A stretch of 64,000 nt of DNA from Megamerina dolium (lineage: Eukaryota > Arthropoda > Insecta > Diptera > Megamerinidae): contig OY978530.1 in the NCBI GenBank assembly GCA_963854835.1, positions 12,548,609 through 12,612,608 on the forward strand, read 5' to 3'. This document shows, piece by piece, positions 10,800 to 21,760 of the stretch. Every line of letters starts with the position of its first letter. Position 1 is the first letter of the stretch. Both the position numbers and the translations under genes were made by a program. The notes below the pieces were generated by a model. That model had not been told where the DNA came from, searched no databases, and was given only the letters and a program-made list of their open reading frames with translations.

Positions 10800-12010
10800 G
10801 CTCCTACCTTTCATTCCATATTGAAGTTGTCGCCGTATGCTGATAGTGCCTTTTAGTATAGTGGTGGCCTTCTTGACAGGGCAGACATGTTGGCCCATAA
10901 AACCATATGTTACAGGGTGCTAGCTTCCTTGGTGATAGTCGCCATGATAAAACATCAGCACACAATCTTTCCTGAACGACAGGTAAATGATTTGCTACAA
11001 ACGTTCGATAGGATGATCAAGGTGAATTTATTCATGCCAATGTTTTGTGAATCATTCTGAACAACTTTAATTGTTCACTTGGTCATGCGTTTGCAATTGC
11101 GTAGACATACTTTTTTAACAAAATTTATAAATTTTAGGCATCTACGTTAGCCCAAAGTTTTACTCGTTTGATTATTTTCATTGAGGAAGTCAATGTTAAC
11201 TTCTTGTTCTCTGTGTTAATATTTTTAGGTACCTGTGGAAAATTTCCAGATCAATTTTGTATGTCAAGACCATATTGCCATGTTGTTTCAAAATGTGCAT
11301 CAGCTGCAGCTGAATTTCTAGATTTGTATTAAAGTTGTCCGATCCACCAATTCCATTATCGACATAAAGTTATCCTGAAGAAACTGAGCGCTAAGAAGGT
11401 ATTGCAGGATGTTTTCATTTGCAATTTGATGAAGACATTTTGTCGACAAATATGGTGCAGATTTTGATCCATAGGTAACTGTATTCAATTGGTAGTACTT
11501 TATTGATTTTGTTGAATCTTCTCTTCAGGCGATAATTTGAAATTTTCAGTTGTATGAATGACTGATCCATAGGTAACTGTATTCAATTGGTAGTACTTTA
11601 TTGATTTTGTTGAATCTTCTCTTCAGGCGATAATTTGAAATTTTCAGTTGTATGAATGACTGATTTGTTGATACATTTTTTCAAGAGCAAGATAACAAAG
11701 AGCTCGCTCTAGACAGTGGGTCCTGTTTACACGAGATTATTCAAAGACAGGACTTACGATGATTTAGCTGAGTCATCGAACACCGCACGTAATTTTGTGG
11801 TGCAGCTTTCGGGCCTCACAATGCAATGATGAGAAATGAAGTAACTTGTCTTAATGATGGAGTCGATATCTATCTGTTTCATATGACCCAAAGCCTCATG
11901 TTCCTCATAAATGGAATGAAGGAATATGAATTGACTCTTGATTTGTATAGATTTTGCTTACATTTCGTTATTGATTTGCAAAAAATAAACGGCTCGATTA
12001 AAGTCCTGGC
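10800..12010 (-). pseudogene. pol: BEL/Pao RT remnant (element B) with internal duplication
   Basis: Decayed RT of another BEL/Pao element. In order on the minus strand: IYEEHEALGHMKQIDIDS, then SHHCIVRPESCTTKLRAVF (about 11740-11830), then NTVTYGSKSAPYLSTKCLHQ (11400-11480), then YVDNGIGGSDNFNTNLEIQL with the catalytic YVDD altered to YVDN (about 11290-11350), then KTLGLT.MPKI, and a SPRKLAPCNIWFYGPTCL linker near 10870-10930. A 98-bp tandem duplication interrupts it. It is not closely similar to element C. Confidence 0.75.
11465..11660. repeat. 98-bp perfect tandem duplication
   Basis: Units 11465-11562 and 11563-11660 appear identical. The period is not a multiple of three and the units lie inside BEL RT coding sequence, so the duplication itself breaks the frame. 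Confidence 0.92.
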
Positions 12011-12447
12011 GTTTGGGTAGATTAAATAAAAATAAATTGCTTTTATTTCGAATGAGCTTCGGCTACTAGATAAACAAGACTATATGCACGTATTTGATTC
12101 TCTTTAATTGTTCTAACAACTTGTATTTGTTTATCTCGTCATAATTATATATAAAACAGAAAAAGTAAAGGCTAAAAGTGTAACAAAAAAGTGTAAATTA
12201 AATGTAAGTTGTTATTGTTTTAAATTTTAAAACCTAAAGACCAAAGCGTCATTATAAAAAACAACTTACATTTAATTTAGAAAAGACGACAAAATATTTA
12301 AAATGCGATGAATAAAAAAAAATTAAATAAGTGTGGCTATTATGCTTTTTCGATACTTTCTTCTCCAAACGTATCAAATTTTGCTCCAAAAAGGCTTAAA
12401 TTTTCAAAAAATGCTTAACGCAACTCTTGCCATGATCTCATGATTTA
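12011..12447. other. AT-rich spacer with a 20-bp inverted repeat
   Basis: No coding signal. Arms at 12196-12215 and 12260-12279 are perfect 20-bp inverted copies (TAAATTAAATGTAAGTTGTT) around a 44-nt loop that itself is partly palindromic. Could be a decayed miniature transposon; no target duplication seen. Confidence 0.6.
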
Positions 12448-13268
12448 TGCTGTGAACCAAAATGGTACGTATATAATTTATGCGACTTTGCTCAGTACAT
12501 TCTTATGATATTATATATTATATTGTTATATTTCATTACTATAATGTTATACCAACAATTATTATATTCTATATTATATCATTATGTTATTAATATTAAC
12601 CTATAATAACATCATAGGGGTTGAATGATTATTACCGTATTATGTACAACGTAATGATCATTGTGCCACATTGTCGTTAAAAATGCATGGTCATGGTTAT
12701 ATTGCACTTCATTGCCATGGTTGTTGAAAAACTAACAAAATAAGCAACAACCATGGATGCGTAATATTTAAAAATAAAAACAAAACACAAAGCTGAAATT
12801 ATAACTATGACTTTCTGAAGCTATGGCAATGATTTAAAATACAATTTCTTCAGAATTTCTATATTCAAGAACATCAAGCAAAATTGTTAAATTTGGCTAT
12901 ATAAACTAAGAGAACTTCTCTAATTAAGTGAGTTGAAATAAGAAGATTGTTTTAAGATTGTAAAGTGTTAGAGTTGAGGATATTGTAATTACTGCGATCT
13001 TCTCGGGGCCCTCCAGTATTAGTGTAAAAATAAATAACATGAAAGTGTAAAAGTAAAAGTAAAAGTAAGGTAAAGTAAGTAAAAGATTAAGCGACGATTA
13101 TTGTGTGAAGTTAAAGACTTTGTGACTAAGAAAAATTGTCAGAAGACTAAGTAAAAAGAAGTTCATTAACTTTGAACAATAAAAACTAAAAACAAAAGGA
13201 ACTGAAATTTGGGTAAGGAAGTAAGATATTCAAATAAATATTGTGACCTCTGCAAAGGGGACACAACA
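12448..13268 (+). mobile_element. Gypsy-type 5' LTR
   Basis: The end is fixed by ACAACA directly before a primer-site-like sequence (13272-13289). The start TGCTGTGAACC is placed by alignment to the solo LTR at 47215-49049, which begins TGTTGTGAG on its own strand. Both share a TATA block GGCTATATAAACTAAGAG (TATATAAA at 12898-12905) and a preceding CTTCAGAATTTCT-like segment. Length about 820 bp. It drives the remnant gag/pol at 13510-15540. Confidence 0.7.
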
Positions 13269-13271
13269 TTT

Positions 13272-13289
13272 TGGCGCAGCCGGTAGGAT
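13272..13289 (+). promoter_or_regulatory. Primer binding site of the gypsy element
   Basis: TGGCGCAGCCGGTAGGAT begins three bases after the LTR end. It resembles the TGGCGCAGTCGG-type site, primed by a serine tRNA, of 17.6/297-group elements; one mismatch to that form as I recall it. Confidence 0.6.
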
Positions 13290-13509
13290 ACTGCGAAGTA
13301 CCATGTCAGACAAGATATTTTACGTTAAAAGTTAAATGCAGTATTAGGTTTCTTTTGTTCCCTAGGACATAAAATCAATTTGCGTTTCAGGTTAATATCT
13401 TATGGAAGTTAGTATCTCCTTAGATATTGCAATTCATGATGACACCACTTTCATGTAGAATTTAATTAAACGGTAAATTATGAGCAATACGAACACGTAA
13501 ATAGCGTAA

Positions 13510-14430
13510 ATGGTCGGTAGATTAGTTCCAGTGCTCAATGGAGCTGAACCAAAAGATTTAAGAACAGAAGTCTATCAATTCATTTGCGGCTGCGAATTAG
13601 CCAGTAAAGGGATAAAACCAGATGAGATGCGTATAATTTGGTATTGGCCAAAAATTTGCCAATTTGGAAGAATTGTATACACTCCTGAGAAACACATACC
13701 TAAAAGTAATCCCGACAACGGCACAATCAGCTCAATATGGGAGCCAATGTAAGTCTCAATACACCATTATATTCTTATGAGGTTAGACAGACTGAGGCCA
13801 GTAATATAGTGGTATTCCATCAAGCCAGAAATAATATGGTGCCACTCAAAGCAGACCAGTACGAAAAGAATAAAGTGAATCCTCAAAATAGCGTAAGGAA
13901 AGTTCCTAGTTGTTACTTCCGTGACAAAAAGTGGTGTGCCCCCAAACCAATGTTTTAAAAGAAAAAATTCGCCCTTCTGTATTAAATGTAAACAATATGG
14001 GCATGAGTTCAATATATCTTGTATGTCGTTTACCAACAATACAAAGCCCCAGGGGAATAATACTCTAAAAACAGGGCATAGTAAGGGAAGGCTAGAAAAT
14101 GAAGGGCCTAATCGAAGGAAACCAGAAGCTAAATGTCTCTTTTGCAGAAGACTGGACACAGGATTGCCGACTGTTATAAACGCAAAGAGTTGGAAAAAAC
14201 TAAGCGAACTATGGGAGGCCCAGGTACGGCCAATAAACCGGGAACCCCAAAATTTTGCTAAATTAGGCCTGCTGAAATGGAAGGTGTCAGTCATGCGTCT
14301 TTACAGATTGTTGACACATCAGATAGTAAGATCGTGGAAGTTAGTAGTGAGGCGTCCACAGGGATTGTTAACCCATCTTTCCCATCCAGTGATAGCAAAC
14401 GTGGCTACTGTTTTGGAGTCTCTGATGTAG
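13510..14430 (+). pseudogene. gag: Gypsy gag remnant
   Basis: Two short frames (13510-13752 and 13921-14430) downstream of the LTR and primer site. The first has a capsid-like segment (AEPKDLRTEVYQFICGCELA) and the second a Cys/His motif CIKCKQYGHEFNISC, close to but one residue longer than the canonical CX2CX4HX4C knuckle. Frame breaks separate them. Identification as gag rests mostly on position between the LTR and the protease. Confidence 0.5.
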
Positions 14431-15540
14431 ATGATGTGTTCATTGAGTTTCCGTGCAAGGAAGCAAGAAATGGAAAATTCATTTTACTGATGCACTCTGG
14501 AGCAGATACCAGTTTAATAAAATCAACAGTTATTAATAAATACGCTAGCAAGATAGGGGATTCAAGGAAAAATCTTAGTGGTGCATTCGGAGAATTTGTC
14601 ACCACGCTAGGGCCAATAGCACTCCAACATGAAAGGACTAAAAATTTGATTTCGGAATTACACATAATATCTGAAGAGAGAGGGATACCTGCTGATGGTA
14701 TCTTATAACCTATGAAGATAAAAAAATAAATAAAAAAATTAGAGAAACGAGTAACTACGAAAGGGTTACTAAAATATTAAGTTAGATTCAAATTTAAATA
14801 TTGAAGAAAGAAGATCAATGGAAGACATCTTCAAGTCATTTCACTATTTGTTTCATTTGGCGATGAATTGTCTTTCACAACAATAAAACACATGATACCT
14901 GTAAATACAGACCAGGGACCAATGAATCAAAGACAGTACAGGTTGCCAGAAGTGCATAAGGAGGAGATTTATAGACAGGTAAATAACATGTTGGAAGATA
15001 AAATAATGTCCTCATTCCTTCCCATGGAATTCCCCAATAATATTAATTTCAAAGAAGGCATGAAGCGATGGAAAAAAGAAATGGAGGCTAGTTTTGATTT
15101 CAGAAAATTGAACGATGACACCATTAAGCATGTTTTTCCAATTCCACGCATCGATGAAATATTGGATAAGTTAGGTCATAGTAGATATTTCAATACATTT
15201 GATCTGGCTAGTGGGTATCATCAAGTGCTAAAGGAAAAATCAGACAAGGAAAAAACAGCTTTTATAATGTCTTCTGGGTCAACGAGAGCACATTTTACTT
15301 TTCAAAGATTAATGAATCACGTATTGAATGAACTCCAGGTCTATTCCCTATTCCCGTTTTGTATATTTGGATGGCATTGTTGTCTAAGGTCGGAATTTGG
15401 CACAACATAAATCGCGTTTACGAAAAGTGTTTGAACTGTTACGCAAACATAACTTAAAACTAAACACGAGAAGTCAGTTTCTACGAAGAGAGATAATTTA
15501 CCTAGGTCATTAATGCACTGAGGAAGGGGCATTAATGACA
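14277..15540 (+). pseudogene. pol: Gypsy protease and reverse transcriptase remnant
   Basis: 14277-14708 carries a retroviral-type protease core written LLMHSGADTSLIKS, where the usual D-T-G active site has become H-S-G. 14868-15410 carries RT fingers and palm: DFRKLNDDTIKHVFPIPRI, then FNTFDLASGYHQV. The catalytic YLDD reads YLDG near 15360-15390 after a frame change, and a thumb segment (LNTRSQFLRREIIYLGH) ends near 15510. RNase H and integrase are missing: sequence switches to a LINE at about 15540. Confidence 0.75.
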
Positions 15541-17017
15541 TCTGCTACCGACGATGAATACGTGGACCCAATGTACGCAGAAATTGAAAAGCTTTTACGC
15601 TCTATACCAAACAAGGAACCACTTGTCATCGGAGACTTTATTGCCAAGGTGGAGAGAGTAGATATTATTAATTTAAGCGGCATATTAGGAAAATATAGGC
15701 TTGGCGAATAAAACAACAGGGGAGAAAGGCTAATCCAATTTGACTTAGATAACAGTTTACCTACCTTATAATGAATACAATGTATCGTCATCACTCAAGA
15801 AGACTTTACACACGGATAAGTCTGAGCAAAGAATAGCGAAATCAGATAGACTACATGCTTATTCGAAAAAGATGGACACCATCTGTGGAGAATGTGAAGG
15901 CTTAACCAGGCGCAGATTATGACACAGATCACAAGCTTTTAGTATGTACTCTGAATATTAAATTTCATGCAGTAAAATGAAACAAAAATAACACCACTAT
16001 TGAAATTTGTTCCAACAGAAACTGTGTGACACAATTGCCAGCTCTGTGCGTATAAGTAGCGAAATCAAGTGCAAGGAGTAGAAAAATACCGGAGAAATAT
16101 TGGATGATCGAAGAAACGCTGAAACTCGTTGAAGATCGCAGACGAATCAGGAGTAACAATGGTGAAGGTTACACCGATACAATTAGCGCTCTCAACCGAT
16201 CTATTAAAAGAGCTTGTGTCTCTGATAAAAATGATTTCTTGAAGGAAATATGCTGTAATTCGGAGGAACATACGAATAAACATGAATCACATGAGCCCAA
16301 ATAATCACAGATGCCCAAGGAATTCAGAGAACGGATCCAGAAAACATTGCAGAAGTATGGGGCAATATTACATCAATCTCTTCAAAAACGACAACTACTC
16401 AACTAGCTTTACTGCAGATATTTCATCTGAGGATGAACCTCCGATTTTGCTATCAGAAACTCAAACTCTTAAAGAACATAAAAGCGCTTGGCTCAGATGG
16501 TATGACGGCAGAAACAATTAAAGAAATGGGTGAAATTGGCTTGGGGGTGATTTGGAAGATGTGCAACGTAATTTGGCTAACAAAGACATGGCCAAAAGAC
16601 TGGTGTCAATCTGTACTTCTTCCCATCTTCTAAAAAGGATCCCCCACGTCTGCACAAACTATAGGACTATCACCCTCATCTCTCATGCAAGCAAAGTGCT
16701 CCTACATGTAACACATGAGAGACCTAAACCCTACTTGTTAGCACAAATAGCAGAAAAATAAAGCGGTTTTGTTCGCGGAAAGGGCACTAGAGAGTAAATC
16801 CTTAACGTACGACAAATAATAGAGGGAATTTATTGTTACTATTTACCTCTATTTTGTGGGATAAACTGTGGATAATATTGAAGGATAAAGAACCTTTATG
16901 AAAACAATGAAGCGAAAGTAAAAGGGAACCAAATAACATCAAATGAGTTCAAAACAGAGGCTGGCACTAGACAAGGCTGTATTCTTTCGCCAATGTTGTT
17001 TAATATATATGCAGAGT
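15541..17017 (+). pseudogene. RTE-like LINE: endonuclease end and RT
   Basis: Starts inside an apurinic-type endonuclease (YAEIEKLLRSIPNKEPLVIGDF), followed by NLSGILGKY and NNRGERLIQFD. The RT N-terminal part is scattered over several frames (15965-16760). At 16930-17010 the motif FKTEAGTRQGC.LSPMLFNIYAEY is the RT box just before the catalytic YADD, which is missing because the sequence ends at a TAG microsatellite. It is 5' truncated at 15540. Many stops; dead. Confidence 0.7.
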
Positions 17018-17033
17018 ATAGTAGTAGTAGTAT

Positions 17034-17081
<48 letters not shown>

Positions 17082-17091
17082 TAGTAGTATC
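17018..17091. repeat. (TAG)n microsatellite
   Basis: Roughly 24 units with a few substitutions. On the minus strand it reads (CTA)n right after an AATAAA signal of the LINE end at 17092-17835, so it may be that LINE's 3' tail. Confidence 0.85.
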
Positions 17092-17835
17092 TTTTATTTC
17101 AAAAAATTCATTTTTTCTTAACGACTAGTATTATACAATCTTAAGTCTCTAGTATTCAAAATAGCGTTTTAGCTGATACAAATAAAATTATAAGCATTTT
17201 AAATCTATGTATAAATATAGTTTAGAATTCAAATATGTATAGAGATATAATATAGGTGAAATAAAAGGACGAGTGAGTAAAAAAATAATTAATAGGCATA
17301 GCTTATAGCCGTCTGCTAATAATCAGTGGATTATGCAGGCAGTAGATCCTTTGAATACTACATTCAGCTGCCCCACTCTTCATGAGATACTGCATCGTTC
17401 TTCTCTAGCCCTACTTGTCAAAACACTCTAGATCATCTCTGTCATTATCTTTTCTCTAAAGCTAAGTGATTCTTTCAAATAGGATGGAAGCACTCTCCAG
17501 TTTTTGCCGTTCAGCACGTCTACATATTCACCTTCTGTCATTATAGCTTTACACCACTCTTGTTCACGTAGTATAGGGCACACTGCCATGAAATGAAATA
17601 AATCTTCTCTGGTGTTCATGTTGCACATTGTACACCAGTCGTACTCAGTTGGTCTATGTGGCACATAATATAGCCTGATTACTTCGGTTCTTACTCTGAA
17701 ATAGTTAAGTTCGCTTAGGATATGCTTTAGCAGCTGATATATATTTCTAGTTTTTCTCTGCCGAGCCAGCCACTCTAACCTCTCTGTACGGGTTGCATCT
17801 AACTTTCTGACTACATTGCCTTGAATATGTATCAA
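17092..17835 (-). pseudogene. LINE C-terminal fragment and 3' UTR
   Basis: 17428-17835 encodes a LINE RT carboxy terminus with the zinc motif CTMCNMNTREDLFHFMAVC, preceded by FRVRTEVIRLYYVPHRPTEYDW. From 17427 down to 17092 is an AT-rich 3' UTR ending in AATAAA and the (CTA)n tail. The 5' part is absent; upstream is anonymous. Family not assigned. Confidence 0.65.
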
Positions 17836-18048
17836 CGTTTTTATGCTTTCCAGCGTAGTCTCTGGCCAATTGTACCCATTTCGACGATTTTTAAAAATAA
17901 TTCAAATAAAAAAAATATTTACATAAGGCTACATTATGAAATTTGAAGAAGTTACAATATTACTTTTAGACTAAAGTTACAAAATTCGATTTTAACATTA
18001 TTATAACCAAAAGAAAAGTAATGAAATTACATTTCTTTTAATATATAT

Positions 18049-18483
18049 TGTCACGTGTATCGATAGTTGGTTACTCATCACTATTGTGACTGACACTATT
18101 GGCAGCATCGAAACGAATGTCAACAAAAAGAAATAAGCGATAACCAGAACAAGCCAACGAGAAAGGAAGAGAAGAATCTCGATAAAGGAAGATTCTGGGG
18201 TGTTGCCAACAGAGTATGAATAGAGCCAGTGTTGAGAAGTGAGAATCAATTTGATCCCGAACGTGATTGCAGAAACATTGATACAGAGGCAAAAGTTGCA
18301 AATACATTTAAGTGTTATTGTAAATAGTTGATTATAAGCAGAGATGATTGTACATAGATATTATTAAATAAGTTGTTGCTGTATATAGTTGTATAAAATA
18401 AGTGTTGCAGTCATTAGTAACAGAATCCAGTGATCGAACAAGGTAATTCAAATAGAATTAAACGCTCACAAAATAAAAACGTA
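18049..18483 (+). mobile_element. 5' LTR of Gag-integrase element, copy 1
   Basis: Starts TGTCACGTGTATCGATAG, matching TGTAACGAGTATCGATAG of the LTRs at 25408, 41268 and 61172, and ends at AAAACGTA where a LINE is inserted. ATAT at 18045-18048 matches ATAT at 25846-25849 after the 3' LTR, the 4-bp target duplication. Its TATA box reads TATGAATA (18215-18222), whereas the three other LTR copies have TATAAATA, so this promoter may be weakened. Confidence 0.88.
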
Positions 18484-18498
18484 GGTTAGGTTAGGTTA
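18484..18498 (-). repeat. TAACC-type tail of the LOA-like LINE
   Basis: Plus-strand GTTAGGTTAGGTTA. On the LINE strand this is a short TAACC tandem forming the 3' end. It resembles the insect telomere repeat TTAGG but is only three units at a LINE end. Confidence 0.75.
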
Positions 18499-18656
18499 TG
18501 CGACCGCCCCCCAAAGGGGGTCGCACTTACGCCAAATAATTGGCCCATTATGTCATCATGCATCGTTGTGCTTACCATCCTATCTCCTCTGTTAAGCGGA
18601 ACCATTGGGATTTCCTAATGAATAGAGCAATGTCCCTGACATCCATGGGTGCAAGC

Positions 18657-19124
18657 TCAGTGGTATCTGTAAAAAAAGGCACTCCCTAGTAGAGTGTGCC
18701 TTCTGCGTGCCAAGGCGGGGCATCTACAGAGGAAGTGGTGAACACTTTCCTCCTCTTCCTCGTCCTGGCAACTGCGACAAAAATCGTTGGCCGGTAAGCC
18801 GAGCCTTGCAGCATGCCTACCCACAAGCCAGTGGCCCGTGAGTACGGCGACTACATTACTGATGGTTTTCCGGCCCATTGATAACAGTGAACGGGTTCGT
18901 CTATTGTCAAGGATTGGCCAGATTTTCCTAGTGGTAGCACAAGAGCTCTCATCCCGCCATCTTCTGTTGGCTATGGTGAGATAATGTTGTCTGATCTGTG
19001 CACAATTGTACCGATTGAACTCCAGTTTCGTTGACAATACCCCTCTTCCATTCTTCCCTTGAGGGTATATGGGTTGAGAACCTATTGTCAAAGCATGGTA
19101 TGGGGATGGTATAGTCGATGTCAT
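18657..19124 (-). pseudogene. LOA-like LINE ORF2 C-terminus with CCHC knuckle
   Basis: Encodes TISNVVAVLTGHWLVGRHAA and CRSCQDEEEEESVHHFLCRC, the linker and zinc knuckle that follow RNase H in I/LOA-group LINEs. Before it stands STKLEFNRYNCAQIRQHY. The RNase H catalytic core that should precede (a TDGS-type start and a DSQAA-type box) is not found between this block and the RT frame ending at 19180, a gap too short to hold it. The copy therefore appears to have lost its RNase H core. Confidence 0.7.
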
Positions 19125-19179
19125 TCGGAATCGTAGTTCACTCCCCCAGGATCCTTGAATGCCCGTATCCTGGTTGAGC

Positions 19180-20870
19180 TTAGCGTGAAGCTATGTTTAG
19201 CCTAATTGCTGATATCAGAGCTCTCTGCCTGCCAAATAAATCTACGGGGAGTAGATGCAGTAGCGAGTAGAGCGCTTTTGACGGGGTGGTTCTTAGAGCG
19301 CCTCTTGTCAACACCGCAGACGTCCTTTGAACCTTATCTATTTGTCGTCTGTGTACCTCCTTGTTTAAGAATTCCCACCAGACTATCACACCGTAAAAAA
19401 GAATGGGTCTCACGACCGCAAAGTATAGCCATGATACGATTGTAGGACTCATCCCCCATCTTTTACCTATGGCTTTCTTACAGGAATAGGGTGCTGAAGT
19501 TGCTTTACGAACCCTTTCCATCGTGTTTGGTTTCCAACTTAGTTTCCTATCTAAAGTTATACACAAGTATTTCGCCTGTTCAGTTAGCTTTAGACTAGTT
19601 CTCCCAATTCTAGGTAAGGTAGAAATAGGTATTTTATGCTTTCTAGCAAAGAGGACTAGCTCAGTTTTGGCAGGGTTGATGGCCAGACCAGAGTTTGAAG
19701 CCCATTTGGACAGGATTGATAAGGCCTGGTTCATCACTTCGGTGAGTGTATTTAAATATTTTCCCGATGCCACAAGTGCCACGTCATCTGCATAAGCCAC
19801 CGCTTTGCATCCCGTGGACTGTAAAGATATGAGAACTTCATTGATGGTTAAGTTCCATAAAAGAGGCGAGAGCACACCCTCTTGAGGGGTGCCCTTAATC
19901 GCAAATCTGCTAATGCATGAGGTACCCAATTTTGAGTTTATCACTCTTTGCTTTAGCAACAGACTAATGAATCTAATAATAGGTTCATCTACCTTAAGCA
20001 TAGCAAGAGAGTTTTCGACTGCTTCTGGGTTTATGTTATTGAAGGCCCCTTCAATATCTAGAAAGGTGACCAAGCTATATTCTTTGCAGTGCAAAGATGT
20101 TTCGATCTTCTACACAAGTGAGTGAAGGGCTGTCTCAACGGACTTGCCTTTGTTATATGGGTGTTGCAATGAAGAGATATACATACTTAGTATCTATAGA
20201 GTCCCTTAAGTACACATCAGGTAGTCTTTCAAGGGTTTTTAATAAGAAGGATGATAGACTTATAGGTCTGAAATCACTTGGCTTGGAGTGGGACATTTTT
20301 CCGCCTTTAGGGATAAACACCACGTTAACTTGTAGCCATGTCCTGGGGACATAGCATAGCCTTAGGCATCCAGAGAAGATTACCTCCAACCAAGGTGTTA
20401 GAAGGTCCGCACACTTCTGCATGTCCGCAGGTATCATACCATCAGGTCCTGGTGACTTGAATGGTTTAAAATTATTAATCGCCCAATTAATCTTTGTTTA
20501 CTGATTATTTTGTGCGGGACGTCGTAGATAATTCTACTAGGATTAACATTGGGAGTTCGGCCAGGGCTGTCCTCCAAACAGCCTGGAAAGTGGGTCTCAA
20601 TTAGTACCCGAAGAGTTTCTAGACTTGAAGTGGTCCAATCACCATCCCCCTTCATAATGCAGCTGGGTGTAACTGGATTCGTTGCGAGAATCTTTCGTAG
20701 ACGGCTTGCCTCTGAAATTTCTTCTATGTTACTGCAAAGTCATTCCATGATGATCTTTTTGCTCTCCTAATCGCCTTTTTAAACACTCGTAGGCTCTCCT
20801 TATAGGGTTGCCATTGATGAGTGATTTTGGCTCGGTTGAATTGCTGTCGATACTCCTTCCTTAGAGTGAT
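19180..20870 (-). pseudogene. LOA-like LINE reverse transcriptase
   Basis: RT over frames 20434-20655, 20153-20437 and 19180-20094. Seen: SPGPDGMIPADMQKCADLLT, KPSDFRPISLSSFLLKTLER, SLVTFLDIEGAFNNI, GTPQEGVLSPLLWNLTINE, the catalytic VAYADDVALVA, the thumb AINPAKTELVLFARKHKIP and the region VRPILFYGVIVWWEFLNK. The usual GTPQGG box reads PQEG. It has at least two frame breaks (near 20100-20150 and 20660-20720), so it is inactive, but the catalytic residues survive. Function in a live copy: target-primed reverse transcription. Confidence 0.85.
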
Positions 20871-20875
20871 GATCT

Positions 20876-21760
20876 CTACAGACCACCACGGAGGTCCTTC
20901 TTTTTTGGAGTCCTTCTGATTGGACAGGACGCTACAGTAGCTTTCCTGCAAGCTTCTGTAATTTGATCAACAGCGGCCTCAAGGTGCTCCTCATTTTGCA
21001 GGCTTGAGGGCGCCTGAGTGAGAGATTTATTCAGGGTGGCCCTATACTTGTCCCAATTTGTGCGTTTCCTATTTGAAAATGGTATCTGCTTTTGTGGCCT
21101 TATATCAAGGCGGAAGCTAATATACCTATGATCCGAGAAAGAGTGTTCTTTGTCAACCCTCCATTCCCTAACTAGACAGTCCGAAGAGTCATTTGTAAGG
21201 GTTATATCTAAAACCTCCTCCCTGTTGCAGGTAATAAAGGTCGGTTCTGTACCCATATTTGCGAGAGTCAAGTTAGAACTAATAAAATATTCAAAAAGTG
21301 ACTCACCTCGTTCGTTGTTATCTGAGCTGCCCCAGATATAATGGTGTGCGTTGGCATCGGCTCCCATCACCAGATTCGCCTCACATTTCTCCGCCTCCCG
21401 AACTGCCTTCCTTATTATAGGGTGAGGTGGGGGCTCAGTGTGGTCGTGAGCCATGTACGCAGACATCAGCCAATATATATGGGATTGATGATCTAGCGCA
21501 ATGGTCACAGTATCCTTGTCGCTGTAATCAGAGAGTAGGAATGCTTTGTAGCATTTCTTCACTAAAATACATGATCGAGGCTTATCTGCGTTTTGAGCAT
21601 AGTAGAGTCCATAATTTGCGGAGCTTAGTCCGCGCACCTTATCATCCAGGACCCACGGTTCCTGAATTAGAAAGATATCCTCCGCTTTATCGCTTAGCCG
21701 GAGAGCAGCGTTAGCTGCTTTACAGTGGTGCAAATTAATCTGAACCACCCTAAACATCAT
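20876..21760 (-). pseudogene. LOA-like LINE endonuclease
   Basis: N-terminal part of ORF2: RVVQINLHHCKAANAALRLS, FLIQEPWVLDDKVRGL, the metal/DNA contacts NLVMGADANAHHYIWGSSDN and the catalytic histidine region HSFSDHRYISF. Length and order are normal for the apurinic endonuclease of this group. Its frame leaves the RT frame at an A-rich run near 20900, which is a probable one-base frameshift. In a live element this domain nicks the target DNA. Confidence 0.85.

Noticed and set aside
17034..17097. Valine-run protein
   Set aside because: Translation of the TAG microsatellite.
18484..18498. Telomeric TTAGG array
   Set aside because: Only three units, located exactly at a LINE 3' end.
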